From Sneathiella chungangensis (GTDB lineage: Bacteria > Pseudomonadota > Alphaproteobacteria > Sneathiellales > Sneathiellaceae), in the NCBI RefSeq assembly GCF_009882935.1, contig NZ_WTVA01000001.1:124001-188000 (forward strand): DNA of 64,000 bases, in the 5' to 3' direction. Both the position numbers and the translations under genes were made by a program. Positions 1 through 9,538 of this stretch are shown piece after piece. Positions within the stretch are counted from its first letter, which is position 1; every line of letters starts with the position of its first letter. Under the pieces are notes generated by a model. It saw only the letters and a list, made by a program, of their open reading frames with translations. It was not told where the DNA came from and ran no database searches.

Positions 1-671
1 TCGGCGGCGGGCAGGGAGGCGACGGCGTCAGTGAAGTTGGCTTTCGTATAGCCCCGGCTGAAAATGACCTCCCCGCCGAGGGCCTGGAAGCTCTCCTCGA
101 AATAGCCGCGCAGCAGCTCCGTATAGGACATCTGCTCCTTATAGAGCACCGCGACCTTTTTAAGCTTCAGCTCGTCATGGGCGAAGGTGGCGGCGGCGGC
201 GGCCTGCACATTATCGCCGTAGCAGGCGAGGAAGAGATATCCCGGTACTTCTTTGGGCAGCCGCGGCGATGTCGCGCCGGAGGTGATGAAAATCCGCTTG
301 TCCCGGGCGGCGACCTTGGCCGCCGCCAGCACCACATCCGTATCCGACATGCCGATCATCACCGGCATATCGGAGTTGGCGGCAATCATCGCGGCAGTTT
401 TCTGCGCGATTACGGCGGGGTCGGTCTCGCCATCCTCGATCAGCAGCGTCGCCTGCCGGCCAAGGATGCCGCCCGCCGCATTGATTTCGTCAATGGCGAG
501 CCGGGCGCCGTGGGAGGACGGGATATCGAGAGATTTCTGATCTCCGCTGAGATTATAGATGGCGCCGATGGTCATTGACGGGTCCCCTCCCTGACAGGCG
601 GTTGCGACAAGGGTCGCCCCGACGAGAATGGCGGCGAGGCGGAATATCCTGCTGGTTGATTTGCCAATCAT
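1..671 (-). CDS. ABC transporter substrate-binding lipoprotein, Leu/Ile/Val-binding (LivJ/K-like) family, 3' end outside window
   Basis: I read this frame directly on the minus strand from an ATG at 669-671; about 223 codons lie in the window. The N-terminus is a lipoprotein signal: a basic start (MIGKSTSRIFR), a hydrophobic stretch, and the lipobox VATAC with Cys26. The mature part begins MTIGAIYNLSG, then GARLAIDEINAAGGILGR and LLIEDGETDP, the usual opening of the periplasmic binding fold that serves branched-chain amino acid or amide ABC importers. It should sit on the outer face of the inner membrane and capture a small solute; the ligand cannot be read from sequence. It starts 13 nt after the purN stop on the same strand, so it may be cotranscribed with purM-purN. 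The permease and ATPase genes are not in view. Confidence 0.82.
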   Translation of the reverse strand, partial: MIGKSTSRIFRLAAILVGATLVATACQGGDPSMTIGAIYNLSGDQKSLDIPSSHGARLAIDEINAAGGILGRQATLLIEDGETDPAVIAQKTAAMIAANSDMPVMIGMSDTDVVLAAAKVAARDKRIFITSGATSPRLPKEVPGYLFLACYGDNVQAAAAATFAHDELKLKKVAVLYKEQMSYTELLRGYFEESFQALGGEVIFSRGYTKANFTDAVASLPAA

Positions 672-684
672 ATCTACGCGTCTT

Positions 685-1344
685 TCAGAAATTTTCAAGT
701 TTCGGATTGATCAGGGCGCCCGTTTCCTCCTCGGCGCGTTCGATCAGCACGCGCGAGCCATGGATCTTGACGCGGTTTTCGGCAACAAGCCGGAGCGAGA
801 GCGGATAGATGCGATGCTCCTGCTCGAGAATGCGGGCGGCGAGGCTGTCCGCGGTGTCCGCCTCCAGGATCGGCACGACGGCCTGGGCGATGATCGGCCC
901 GTTGTCCATTTCGGGCCGCACGAAATGCACCGTGCAGCCGGCGAAGCGCGCGCCAGATTCAATTGCCCGCTCATGCACATGCAACCCCTTAAAGGCGGGG
1001 AGCAGCGACGGATGGATGTTGAGAATACGGTCGCGCCAGCGGTTGACGAACTCCGCCGTCAGCAGCCGCATGAATCCGGCAAGGCAGATGAGATCGATGC
1101 TCAAATCCTCAAGGTAACTGGTGATCTCGGCCTCGAACGCCTCCCGGCTTTCGAAGTCGCGATGATCGATGGTGCGGGTCGGGATGCTGTTCTCGGCGGC
1201 GAATTTGAGGCCCGCCGCCTCAAGGTTGTTCGACAGCACGCAGCAGATTTCGGCGGGAAAATCCGGCGCCCGGCAGGCCTTCACCAGCGACTGCATGTTC
1301 GTCCCGCGGGACGAGATGAATACGGCGACTTTCAGCTTTGCCAA
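685..1344 (-). CDS. purN: Phosphoribosylglycinamide formyltransferase 1
   Basis: PurN transfers a formyl group from 10-formyl-tetrahydrofolate to GAR in the third step of de novo purine synthesis. At 219 aa it has normal length. The phosphate-binding SSRGTN lies at residues 11-16. The catalytic triad of the family is present: Asn109 and His111 in the LNIHPSLLP segment, and Asp147 in the MDNGP segment. FMR at 91-93 is part of the folate pocket. The start overlaps the end of purM by 13 nt, so the two are translationally coupled in a purM-purN operon, as is common in proteobacteria. Confidence 0.97.
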   Translation of the reverse strand: MAKLKVAVFISSRGTNMQSLVKACRAPDFPAEICCVLSNNLEAAGLKFAAENSIPTRTIDHRDFESREAFEAEITSYLEDLSIDLICLAGFMRLLTAEFVNRWRDRILNIHPSLLPAFKGLHVHERAIESGARFAGCTVHFVRPEMDNGPIIAQAVVPILEADTADSLAARILEQEHRIYPLSLRLVAENRVKIHGSRVLIERAEEETGALINPKLENF

Positions 1345-2414
1345 TTTTCTTCCAACCTGTTGATGATCACCTGCGCCGCATCCCCCTCACGCGCGACCAG
1401 CTCGCCGATCCGGTAGACCGTCTCCCCGGCGGCGGTCAGCATCTTCGTGGCGGCCTCCGCCTTTTCTGCCGGGACGACGACAACCATGCCAAGGCCGCAG
1501 TTGAAAGTGGTGGCGAGCTCCTTCGCCTCGATATTACCCAGCTCCGCAAGCCAGCGGAAGAGAGGCGGCAGCGGCCAGCTTTTGGCATCGAGCCGCGCCG
1601 CGAGATGTTTCGGCAGCACGCGCGGGATATTCTCGTAAAGCCCGCCGCCGGTGATATGCGAGAGCGCGAGGATATGTTTCGCGCGGACCGCCTCAAGGCA
1701 GCTTTTCACATAGATGCGGGTCGGCGCGATCAGCGCATCGCCGAGCGTGATCGAGGAATCGAAGGGCGCCGGGGCCGCGTAATCGAGCTTGAAATCGCCG
1801 ACAATCTTGCGGACCAGAGAAAAGCCGTTCGAGTGCAGACCCGAGGAGGCGAGACCAAGGAGGACGTTCCCGTCATCGAGGCTGTCGGCCTTCAGAAGAT
1901 CATCACGCTCCACCGCGCCGACGGTGAAGCCCGCGAGGTCATAATCGCCCTTCGCATACATGCCCGGCATTTCCGCCGTCTCGCCGCCGATCAGCGCGCA
2001 GCCGGCCTGACGGCACCCCTCAGCGATTCCCTTGATGATATCGCGCGCCGCGGAGACATCGAGGCCGCCGGTCGCGAAATAATCGAGGAAAAAGAGCGGT
2101 TCCGCGCCCTGCACGACCAGATCGTTGACGCACATGGCGACCAGATCGATGCCGACCGTATCATGGCGGTTCATGTCGATGGCGACTTTCAGCTTGGTGC
2201 CGACGCCATCGGTCGCGGAAATGAGAAGCGGGTCCTTGAAGCCCGCCGCGCGGGGGTCGAAAATCGCGCCAAACCCGCCGAGATCCGCGTCGGCGCCGGC
2301 GCGCCGGGTGCTAGCCGCGAGGGGTTTTATGGCCTCAACCAGTGAGTTTCCGGCCACAATATCGACCCCTGCATCCTTGTAGCTGTAACTTTTTTTGGAG
2401 CTATCGCTGTTCAT
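1332..2414 (-). CDS. purM: Phosphoribosylformylglycinamidine cyclo-ligase (AIR synthetase)
   Basis: PurM closes the imidazole ring, turning FGAM into AIR with ATP in the fifth step of purine synthesis. The 360-aa protein carries the family signature DGVGTKLK at about residues 69-76, followed by [17 protein letters not shown] and [11 protein letters not shown], which are characteristic of the PurM/PurL ATP-binding fold. The start at 2414 gives [19 protein letters not shown], the usual beginning. It is the first gene of the minus-strand group and is divergent from the DUF2066 gene, with a 66-bp shared upstream region. Confidence 0.97.
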   Translation of the reverse strand: MNSDSSKKSYSYKDAGVDIVAGNSLVEAIKPLAASTRRAGADADLGGFGAIFDPRAAGFKDPLLISATDGVGTKLKVAIDMNRHDTVGIDLVAMCVNDLVVQGAEPLFFLDYFATGGLDVSAARDIIKGIAEGCRQAGCALIGGETAEMPGMYAKGDYDLAGFTVGAVERDDLLKADSLDDGNVLLGLASSGLHSNGFSLVRKIVGDFKLDYAAPAPFDSSITLGDALIAPTRIYVKSCLEAVRAKHILALSHITGGGLYENIPRVLPKHLAARLDAKSWPLPPLFRWLAELGNIEAKELATTFNCGLGMVVVVPAEKAEAATKMLTAAGETVYRIGELVAREGDAAQVIINRLEENWQS

Positions 2415-2480
2415 AAGTTATGCTGCACCCGAGTTTATGACTATGATCGGGCCAACATACTTTTTTTCCAGTGGTTTGCA

Positions 2481-3626
2481 ATGACGGAAACACAACCAAC
2501 TTCAATCTTTTCGCGCATCGTGGGACTGGCCGTTCTCATTTTCTGCCTTGCAGGAATTGTAGCGGCGGTGCCGGCGGCGGAGAATATCTACGTCGTGCGC
2601 GACATTGCCGTCGATGAAACGGCCGCCTCGGCCTCCGATGCCCGCACCATCGCCGTGCGCAAAGGGCAGGAGCGCGCCATCAATGCGTTGCTCCGCCGTC
2701 TGGTGCCGGTGCCGTTCCACAACAGCCTGCCCGATCTCGATGAGGCAACGATCACGCCGCTCGTCGCGTCCTTCCAGGTCGCCAATGAACGGACCTCCGC
2801 AAAACGCTATCTCGCCGACCTGACCTTCGAGTTCAAGCGCGACGAAATCCGCCGGCTTCTGCGCGTCAACATGCTGCCTTTTTCCGAATCTTTCGGCAAA
2901 CCCGTGGTCGTTCTGCCCGTCTTCCTGCAGGAGGATCGGGCCTATCTCTGGGAGTATCCCAATCCCTGGCGCACGGTCTGGATCGATATTATTGATTACG
3001 GCCTCCGCCCGCAGGAACCGGACGCCCTCCGCGATGACTGGGCGCAATCCCTGTTGCGGCCGATAATCGTTCCGGCGGGCGATCTGTCGGATTTCAAGGC
3101 GATCAACGCGGAGCAGGCAGTCAGTCTCGACGAGGCGGCGCTCAATGCCCTCAAGGAAAGCTACGGCGCGGCGGAAGTGCAGGTAATCACGGCGAGCGAG
3201 CGCACCGAAGCGGACGGCACGCTGCTCCTCGATATCACGCAGAATGTCGCCGGGCAGCTCAACGCCGCGGTCGTCCAGACCTACAAGGGCAGCGCGAATG
3301 AGGAGGAGCTGATGCAAAGCGTCGTCTTCGACCTGGTCGCCAAGATACAGGAAGACTGGAAACGCCAGAATGTCCTTGATTTCAGTATCGAGAATACCCT
3401 TGCGGTCACCACCAATATCAAGAGCCTCGCAGACTGGCTCGCCATTCAGCAAAAGGTCGAGGGCCTGTCCGCGGTGACGGCAACCCGCGTCAAGGAGCTG
3501 TCGGTCAGTCAGGCCTTCTGGCATCTCACCTTTGTCGGCAGCATCGACCAGCTGACCGGCGCGCTCGCCCAGCGGGACCTCCTGCTTGTCGAACGCGACG
3601 GCTACTGGACGCTGGATCTTAAATAA
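2481..3626 (+). CDS. DUF2066 domain-containing exported protein
   Basis: The 381-aa product starts with a signal peptide: a hydrophobic stretch at about residues 12-30 (VGLAVLIFCLAGIVAAVPAA), with likely cleavage near residue 31, so a periplasmic location is expected. The mature part (IYVVRDIAVDETAASASDARTIA, then a long domain with two tandem-looking halves) matches what I know of DUF2066 proteins, whose biochemical role is unknown. The position between purM and a CDP-alcohol phosphatidyltransferase/PerM/HdaA series is a common alphaproteobacterial arrangement. The ribosome-binding site is weak, so the start is supported mainly by the signal peptide. Confidence 0.8.
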   Translation: MTETQPTSIFSRIVGLAVLIFCLAGIVAAVPAAENIYVVRDIAVDETAASASDARTIAVRKGQERAINALLRRLVPVPFHNSLPDLDEATITPLVASFQVANERTSAKRYLADLTFEFKRDEIRRLLRVNMLPFSESFGKPVVVLPVFLQEDRAYLWEYPNPWRTVWIDIIDYGLRPQEPDALRDDWAQSLLRPIIVPAGDLSDFKAINAEQAVSLDEAALNALKESYGAAEVQVITASERTEADGTLLLDITQNVAGQLNAAVVQTYKGSANEEELMQSVVFDLVAKIQEDWKRQNVLDFSIENTLAVTTNIKSLADWLAIQQKVEGLSAVTATRVKELSVSQAFWHLTFVGSIDQLTGALAQRDLLLVERDGYWTLDLK

Positions 3627-3664
3627 TTACCATAATCTATTGAAATCACGAGATAACATAAGGT

Positions 3665-4204
3665 TTGGAAGCGGTCTTGAATATTCCCAACTCGATTACA
3701 TTGATCCGCATGATTATGGTGCCCATCATTGTCTGGCTGATCCTGGCCGAGCAAATGTATGCCGCTTTCCTCGCCTTTCTGCTGGCCGGGGCGTCGGATG
3801 CGCTTGACGGGCTGATCGCCAAGCAGTTCGACCTGGTCACGCCGCTCGGCACCTATCTCGATCCGCTGGCCGACAAGATCCTGCTGGTCTCCATCTATGT
3901 GACACTGGGCGTGCAGCAGGACCTGCCGAGCTGGCTGGTGATCCTGGTGGTCAGCCGCGATATCCTGATCGTCGGGGCGATTCTCCTGACCTTCCTGCTT
4001 GAGCTCAATATCGCCATCGTGCCCTCGAAGCTCAGCAAGCTGAACACCTTCTGCCAGATCAGCCTCGCCGCCATCGTGCTCGGCGATCTCGGCCTGGATA
4101 TGGGGTTCAGCGGATTGATCGAGCTCTTCGTCTATATCGTATCGGTGACCACGGTGCTCTCGGGGCTCACCTATATCCTGCAATGGTCACGGCAAAACAG
4201 CTAG
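3665..4204 (+). CDS. CDP-alcohol phosphatidyltransferase family protein (PgsA-like)
   Basis: This is a 179-aa integral membrane enzyme with several hydrophobic helices. The CDP-alcohol phosphotransferase motif DGxxARx8GxxxDxxxD is recognisable at residues 48-70: Asp45, Asp48-Gly49, Ala52, Gly62, Asp66 and Asp70. The usual Arg after Ala is Lys53, a conservative change. Family members swap CMP of a CDP-lipid for an alcohol; the closest known role is phosphatidylglycerophosphate or cardiolipin-type synthesis, but the acceptor cannot be assigned. The first usable codon is TTG at 3665; a second TTG at 3677 (protein starting MNIPNSITLIRM) has better-spaced GGAAG and may be the true start. The perM gene follows after 15 nt. 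Confidence 0.88.
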   Translation: MEAVLNIPNSITLIRMIMVPIIVWLILAEQMYAAFLAFLLAGASDALDGLIAKQFDLVTPLGTYLDPLADKILLVSIYVTLGVQQDLPSWLVILVVSRDILIVGAILLTFLLELNIAIVPSKLSKLNTFCQISLAAIVLGDLGLDMGFSGLIELFVYIVSVTTVLSGLTYILQWSRQNS

Positions 4205-4219
4205 GGACGGGAGGAAACC

Positions 4220-5311
4220 ATGACGCTTAAGCAGCAAATGAAATTCTGGGTCATCGCGCTGGTGGCCTTTGTCCTTTTCCTCGTTCTGTTGAGCGATATC
4301 CTGCTGCCGTTTGTTCTCGGCATGGCGGTCGCCTATTTCCTCGATCCGGTGGCCGACCGGATGGAGGCGGCGGGGATCAACCGGACGACGGCGACGGCGA
4401 TCATTATCGGGCTTTTCCTGGTGCTGGTCATCCTTGCGGTGATCCTGCTGGTGCCGGTCATCATCGACCAGTTTGTCGGGCTTCTCAATAACCTGCCGGG
4501 TTATTACCAGAGCCTGCATGACTTCCTGCTGCCGTTCATCGACCGCTTCGTCGATATCCCGGCGTTGCAACAGAGCGCCGAATTCAAGCAGACGGTCGGG
4601 CAATATGTCGGCGAGGCGGTGAAGAGCCTCGGCTCGATCTCGAAAAACATCGTCGGCGGCGGGCTGGCGCTGGTGAATATGGTGATGCTGCTTGTCATCT
4701 CACCGGTGGTCGCCTTCTATCTGCTGCGCGACTGGGACCATATCGTCGCGCGGATCGACAGCTGGCTGCCGAAGAAGAACGCGGGCCAGGTCCGCATGCT
4801 GGCAAAGCATATTGACGACGTGCTGGCCGGATTCGTTCGCGGGCAGTCGACGGTCTGCCTGCTGCTCGCCGCCTATTACGGGATCGCCCTGATGGTGATC
4901 GGGCTTGAATTCGGGCTGGTCATCGGCATTGTCACGGGCCTGATTTCCTTCATTCCCTTCGTCGGCGCGATTATCGGCTTTATCGCCTCGGTCGGCGTGG
5001 CAACGATCCAGTTCTGGCCCGATTTCATCATTATCGGCATTGTCGGCGGGATTTTCGTCGTCGGCCAGATTCTCGAAGGTTATGTCCTTGTCCCCAATCT
5101 CGTTGGCGAGAAGGTCGGGCTGCATCCGGTCTGGGTGATGTTCGGCCTGCTGGCGGGCGGCAGCCTGTTCGGCTTTGTCGGTGTTCTCATCGCCGTGCCC
5201 ATGGCCGCCGTGATCGGCGTTCTCAGCCGCTTTGCCATCGACCAGTATCTCCAGAGCCCGCTCTATGGCGCGCCGCCGCCGGAAGATCAGGAAAGACTGC
5301 TTGAGGATTGA
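4220..5311 (+). CDS. AI-2E family transporter (PerM-like)
   Basis: The 363-aa membrane protein has about seven or eight transmembrane segments: an N-terminal block (FWVIALVAFVLFLVLLSDI), a soluble middle region around residues 95-155, and a C-terminal helix cluster (LVIGIVTGLISFIPFVGAII, then GVLIAVPMAAVIGV). That is the AI-2E/PerM arrangement, which includes the E. coli autoinducer exporter TqsA and several transporters of other substrates. Substrate is unassigned. A strong GGGAGGAAACC precedes the ATG at 4220. The stop at 5309-5311 lies one base before the hdaA start at 5313, so the two are probably cotranscribed. Confidence 0.9.
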   Translation: MTLKQQMKFWVIALVAFVLFLVLLSDILLPFVLGMAVAYFLDPVADRMEAAGINRTTATAIIIGLFLVLVILAVILLVPVIIDQFVGLLNNLPGYYQSLHDFLLPFIDRFVDIPALQQSAEFKQTVGQYVGEAVKSLGSISKNIVGGGLALVNMVMLLVISPVVAFYLLRDWDHIVARIDSWLPKKNAGQVRMLAKHIDDVLAGFVRGQSTVCLLLAAYYGIALMVIGLEFGLVIGIVTGLISFIPFVGAIIGFIASVGVATIQFWPDFIIIGIVGGIFVVGQILEGYVLVPNLVGEKVGLHPVWVMFGLLAGGSLFGFVGVLIAVPMAAVIGVLSRFAIDQYLQSPLYGAPPPEDQERLLED

Positions 5312-5312
5312 T

Positions 5313-5987
5313 ATGCAACCCTCTCAAATTCCAATGAATTTTTCCTTTCGGGCGGCGAGGGAAAGGGATGACTTTCTGGTGACCTCCGCGAATGAGGAGG
5401 CGGTCGCCTGGATCGACCGCTGGCCCGACTGGCCCGCGCGCTCGCTGCTGCTGGTCGGCCCGGCGGGATCGGGAAAGACCCATCTCGCGCAGGTCTGGCA
5501 GGCGACAAGCGGGGCGCAATCGCTGGCGGCGGGCGATCTGTCCAACCTCGGGATCGAGACGCTGAACGACCTTGCCGCCGGGGCGCTGATTATCGAGGAT
5601 ACGGGCGAGGGGGTCGATGAGAAAATCCTCTTTCATCTCTATAATCTGGTGCAGGAGAAGGGCGGCAGCCTGCTGATCACGGCCCGATCGGCTCCGGCCA
5701 CCTGGCGGCTCGCGCTCTCCGACCTGTCCTCCCGCCTTGGCACCGTGCCGATCGCCCGCATCCGCGAGCCGGATGACGAGTTGTTCGCGGCGCTGGTCAT
5801 CAAGCTTTTTTCCGACCGCCAGCTTGCCGTCACGCCGGATGTCGTCCAATATATCGTGCAGCGGCTCGAACGGTCGTTCCAGGAGGCGGGACGCTTCGTT
5901 ACGAAACTCGACCGGAGCGCGCTCGCCAGAAAAAGAAAAATAACGGTTTCGCTGATCCGCGAAGTCTTCAGGGAAGAAGAGGGATAG
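5313..5987 (+). CDS. hdaA: DnaA-related regulatory inactivator HdaA
   Basis: The 224-aa protein is a DnaA-like AAA+ module without the C-terminal DnaA DNA-binding domain. Walker A GPAGSGKTH is at residues 49-57, a Walker B-like LIIED follows, then a sensor segment LLITARS and the DLSSRLG box with the arginine finger. An N-terminal QIPMNF at residues 5-10 resembles the clamp-binding peptide that lets Hda act with the DNA polymerase sliding clamp. The known role is to stimulate ATP hydrolysis by DnaA after initiation, preventing re-replication. The ATG at 5313 is chosen because it follows the perM stop by one base and begins directly with the clamp-binding peptide; an in-frame ATG at 5232 would lie inside perM. 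Confidence 0.88.
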   Translation: MQPSQIPMNFSFRAARERDDFLVTSANEEAVAWIDRWPDWPARSLLLVGPAGSGKTHLAQVWQATSGAQSLAAGDLSNLGIETLNDLAAGALIIEDTGEGVDEKILFHLYNLVQEKGGSLLITARSAPATWRLALSDLSSRLGTVPIARIREPDDELFAALVIKLFSDRQLAVTPDVVQYIVQRLERSFQEAGRFVTKLDRSALARKRKITVSLIREVFREEEG

Positions 5988-5990
5988 AAC

Positions 5991-6770
5991 ATGGATTTGG
6001 GAATTTCGGGAAAATGGGCGATTGTCTGCGCCTCCAGCAAGGGGCTTGGCCGCGGCTGCGCAGAGGCGCTGGCGGCGGAAGGCGTCAATCTTGTGGTGAC
6101 CGCGCGCACCAAGGCGACGCTTGAGGAAACGGCGGAGCATATCCGGGCGCAATCCCCGGTCAAGGTGATCGCCGTCGCCGGCGACATCACGACGCCGGAA
6201 GGGCGCGCCGATGTGCTGAAGGCCTGCCCCGAGCCCGATATCCTCATCAATAACGCCGGAGGTCCGCCGCCCGGTGATTTCCATAACTGGACGATCGAGG
6301 ACTGGCAGAAGGCGCTCAACGCCAATATGCTGACCCCGATCGAGCTGATCAAGGCGACGGTCGATGGCATGCGGGCGCGCAAGTTTGGCCGCATCGTCAA
6401 TATCACCTCGAGCGCGGTGAAGGCGCCGATCGATATTCTCGGCCTTTCCAACGGCGCGCGGGCCGGGCTGACCGGCTTCGTTGCCGGGATCGCGCGGAAA
6501 ACCGTCGTCGATAATGTGACCATCAACGCGCTGCTGCCGGGCCCCTTCGATACCGACCGGCTGCGCGGCAATTTCGAGGCGGTGGCGAAATCAAGCGGTC
6601 GGCCGATCGAGGAAATCCGCAAAGAACGCGCGGCCAGCAACCCGGCGGGCCGGTTCGGCACGGCGGAAGAATTCGGCGCGGCCTGCGCCTTTCTCTGCGG
6701 CGACAAGGCGGGCTATATCACGGGACAGAATATCCTGTTGGATGGCGGCGCCTTCCCGGGTACTTTGTAG
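5991..6770 (+). CDS. Atypical SDR family protein lacking the catalytic Tyr and Lys
   Basis: The 259-aa protein has the short-chain dehydrogenase fold: cofactor loop CASSKGLG at residues 13-20, NNAG at 87-90, catalytic-position Ser140 in NITSS, and the C-terminal ITGQNILLDGG. In classical SDRs Tyr comes 13 residues after that Ser and Lys four after the Tyr. Here those positions are Ser153 and Arg157 (SNGAR), so standard reductase chemistry is doubtful. I recall similar LSNGAR proteins annotated as 3-oxoacyl-ACP reductases, so it may be a conserved divergent subgroup. The gene starts 3 nt after hdaA and is probably translated from the same message. Substrate unknown. Confidence 0.85.
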   Translation: MDLGISGKWAIVCASSKGLGRGCAEALAAEGVNLVVTARTKATLEETAEHIRAQSPVKVIAVAGDITTPEGRADVLKACPEPDILINNAGGPPPGDFHNWTIEDWQKALNANMLTPIELIKATVDGMRARKFGRIVNITSSAVKAPIDILGLSNGARAGLTGFVAGIARKTVVDNVTINALLPGPFDTDRLRGNFEAVAKSSGRPIEEIRKERAASNPAGRFGTAEEFGAACAFLCGDKAGYITGQNILLDGGAFPGTL

Positions 6771-6794
6771 GAAATTGCAACCATGGGAGGATCT

Positions 6795-7226
6795 ATGATG
6801 CGGATTCTGGCGACTTTTCTGGGCCTTTGCGTCGCAACCTTGCTCGCCGCCGCGCCGGCGCGGGCGGATATCACCGGCGTCTGGGCGACGGTGGAGGGGA
6901 AAAGCCACGTAAAAATAGAGTCTTGCGGCGACAAGCTCTGCGGCAAGATTATCTGGCTGAAGGAGCCGAACACGCCCGAGGGCAAGCCCAAGACGGACGA
7001 GAACAACAGCGACGAGGCGCTGCGAAGCCGCCCGATCCTGGGGCTCGAGCTGCTGAGCGGCCTTGTGCCCGAAGGCCAGAACGAATGGGATGACGGCGAA
7101 ATCTACAATCCGGAGGACGGCAAGACCTATTCTTCCGAAATGACGCTGGTCAATCCGAAGGAGCTTGAGGTGAAGGGCTGCGTTCTTTTCATCTGCAAGA
7201 GCCAGACCTGGACCAAGGTAGAGTGA
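6795..7226 (+). CDS. DUF2147 domain-containing exported protein
   Basis: This small secreted protein (143 aa from the chosen start) has a signal peptide MMRILATFLGLCVATLLAAAP, with cleavage expected after ARA, leaving DITGVWATVEG. The mature domain (VKIESCGDKLCGKIIWL, then GKTYSSEMTLV and LEVKGCVLFICKSQTW) fits DUF2147, a small beta-rich lipocalin-like domain of unknown role. Four Cys residues could form disulfides in the periplasm. A GGGAGG at 6785-6790 points to the ATG at 6795 or 6798 rather than the one at 6783, which overlaps that site. Confidence 0.85.
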   Translation: MMRILATFLGLCVATLLAAAPARADITGVWATVEGKSHVKIESCGDKLCGKIIWLKEPNTPEGKPKTDENNSDEALRSRPILGLELLSGLVPEGQNEWDDGEIYNPEDGKTYSSEMTLVNPKELEVKGCVLFICKSQTWTKVE

Positions 7227-7354
7227 TTTTTTACCATTTGCCTGTAGAATTCCGGGAAATCGGCGCAATCTTTTCGGTTTTGTCATAATTCGATGATGCC
7301 GACCCTATATACTGGGAAGATGATCGCGTTTTTTTGGATGGGGCAGAAATTAGG

Positions 7355-9502
7355 ATGTCGACGAAATTTGACAGCGTAGGGGACACCGGACCGGGCCTGA
7401 TTGACAGTCCTGACCGCTTTATCAACCGCGAACTCTCGTGGCTCTCCTTTAACTGGCGGGTGCTCGAGGAATCGGCGAATATCTCCCATCCGTTGTTCGA
7501 GCGTCTGCGGTTCCTGTCCATCTCCGCCACCAATCTCGATGAATTCTACATGGTCCGCGTCGCCGGGCTGCTCGGTCAGATCAAGGCCAATATCAAGACC
7601 ATGAGCGATGACGGCCTGACGCCCGCGCAGCAGCTGGCGGAGGTTGATCACAAGGCGACGCTGCTCATCAACGAACAGATGCGGCAATGGAACAAGCTGA
7701 CCACGGAGCTTCGCCAGGCCGGGGTGGCGGTCCTCGCGCCGAAGGAACTGACGAAACAGGAACGCGGCTGGCTGGAAGACTATTTCATGCAGCAGATCTA
7801 TCCGGTCCTGACGCCGATGGCGCTTGACCCGGCGCATCCGTTCCCCTTCATCCAGAATCTCGGCTTCGGCATGTTCCTCGAGCTGGTGGGCAAGCAATCG
7901 GAGCGCAATCTCAAGGCGCTGCTTTTGTTGCCGCAGGCGCTCGATCGGTTCATCCGGCTGCCCGGTCCGAAAATCCGCTTCATCAGCCTCGAGAATATCG
8001 TGATGCTGTTTCTCGGCCATCTGTTCCCGGGCTATGACGTGGCCAGCAAGGGCATGTTCCGCATCGTCCGCGACAGCGATATCGAGGTCGAGGAAGAGGC
8101 GGAGGATCTTGTCCGCCTGTTCGAATCCGCCCTCAAGCGCCGTCGCCGCGGCAGCGTCATCCGCCTCAAGGTCGACAAGGAAATGCCGGAGGAATTCGTT
8201 GAGTATCTCAGCCGCGAACTGGGGCTCGACAACCGCGCCGTGGTTGTCGTTGACGGCCTTCTCGGCCTCTCCGACACCTCGCAGCTGATCACCGCCGACC
8301 GGCCGGACCTCTGTTTCCAGCCGCATACCCCGCGCTATCCCGAACGGGTGCGGGACGCGGGCGGCGATATTTTCGCCGCGATCAGCACCAAGGACTTCAT
8401 TGTCCATCATCCCTATGAGAGTTTCGATGTCGTCGTCCAGTTCCTCCGTCAGGCGGCGGCGGACCCCGATGTGGTCGCCATCAAGCATACGCTCTATCGC
8501 ACCTCGGCCAACTCGCCGGTGGTGAGCGCGCTGATCGAGGCCGCGGAATCGGGCAAGTCGGTCACCGCGCTGATCGAGCTCAAGGCGCGCTTTGACGAGG
8601 CGGCGAACATCAAATGGGCGCGCGATCTGGAACGGGCAGGGGCGCAGGTCATCTATGGCTTCATCGACCTCAAGACCCATGCCAAGGTATCGATGGTGGT
8701 CCGCCGCGAAGGACGGAACCTCAAGACCTATATGCATTTCGGCACCGGCAACTATCACCCGGTCAATGCGCGGGTCTATTCCGACCTCTCCATGTTCACG
8801 ACGGATGTGGCGCTGGCCAACGACGCGACGCTGATGTTCAATTACATCACCGGCTATGCCAAGCCGAAGGGCCTGCAGAAACTCGTGCTTTCGCCCTACA
8901 GCCTTCGTAGTTCGCTGATCGAGATGATCGAGAAGGAAATCGAATTTGCGAAAGCGGGCAAGCCGGCTGCCATCTGGGCCAAGCTCAATGCCCTTGTCGA
9001 TCCGATCATTATCGACACGCTCTACCGGGCGAGCAACGCGGGCGTCGATATCCGCCTGGTGATCCGCGGCATCTGCTGCCTGCGCCCGGGGATCAAGGGC
9101 CTGTCGGAGAATATCCAGGTGACCAGCATCGTCGGCCGCTTTCTCGAGCATTCGCGCATCGTCTGCTTTGGCAACGGCAAGAAAATGCCGTCGGACGAGG
9201 CGCGGGTCTTCATTTCCTCCGCCGACTGGATGCAGCGCAGTTTCGACCGCCGGGTGGAGGCGCTCGTCCCCGTTACCAACGAAACCATCCATCGCCAGGT
9301 TCTCGACCAGATCATGGTGGTCTGCCTCAAGGACAACCAGCAGAGCTGGAAACTCCTCGCGAATGGCGAGTATGAGCGGATCGTCCCCGATGGCGATCCC
9401 TTCTCGGCGCATAATTATTTTATGACCAACCCGTCTTTATCTGGACGCGGCAAGGCTTTGCTTGTAAAGGAACCTGTACCGAAACTTGTTCCGCCAAGTT
9501 AA
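7355..9502 (+). CDS. ppk1: Polyphosphate kinase 1
   Basis: PPK1 reversibly polymerises the ATP gamma phosphate into inorganic polyphosphate. The protein (715 aa from the chosen ATG) opens with [19 protein letters not shown], the classic PPK N-domain motif, and contains [13 protein letters not shown], the [10 protein letters not shown] segment and the phosphohistidine region [11 protein letters not shown]. The C-terminal [20 protein letters not shown] is also typical. ATG 7355 is preferred over an in-frame TTG at 7334. The exopolyphosphatase gene follows after 36 nt, so synthesis and breakdown of polyphosphate are encoded together. Confidence 0.96.
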   Translation: MSTKFDSVGDTGPGLIDSPDRFINRELSWLSFNWRVLEESANISHPLFERLRFLSISATNLDEFYMVRVAGLLGQIKANIKTMSDDGLTPAQQLAEVDHKATLLINEQMRQWNKLTTELRQAGVAVLAPKELTKQERGWLEDYFMQQIYPVLTPMALDPAHPFPFIQNLGFGMFLELVGKQSERNLKALLLLPQALDRFIRLPGPKIRFISLENIVMLFLGHLFPGYDVASKGMFRIVRDSDIEVEEEAEDLVRLFESALKRRRRGSVIRLKVDKEMPEEFVEYLSRELGLDNRAVVVVDGLLGLSDTSQLITADRPDLCFQPHTPRYPERVRDAGGDIFAAISTKDFIVHHPYESFDVVVQFLRQAAADPDVVAIKHTLYRTSANSPVVSALIEAAESGKSVTALIELKARFDEAANIKWARDLERAGAQVIYGFIDLKTHAKVSMVVRREGRNLKTYMHFGTGNYHPVNARVYSDLSMFTTDVALANDATLMFNYITGYAKPKGLQKLVLSPYSLRSSLIEMIEKEIEFAKAGKPAAIWAKLNALVDPIIIDTLYRASNAGVDIRLVIRGICCLRPGIKGLSENIQVTSIVGRFLEHSRIVCFGNGKKMPSDEARVFISSADWMQRSFDRRVEALVPVTNETIHRQVLDQIMVVCLKDNQQSWKLLANGEYERIVPDGDPFSAHNYFMTNPSLSGRGKALLVKEPVPKLVPPS

Positions 9503-9538
9503 AATCGAGCCCTATCGTGTTGCAGGTGCGTGGAGAGA

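Noticed and set aside
7283-9412. 709-codon minus-strand open frame opposite ppk1
   Set aside because: It has the His/Asp/Arg-rich composition typical of an antisense shadow. ppk1 on the plus strand has all family motifs.
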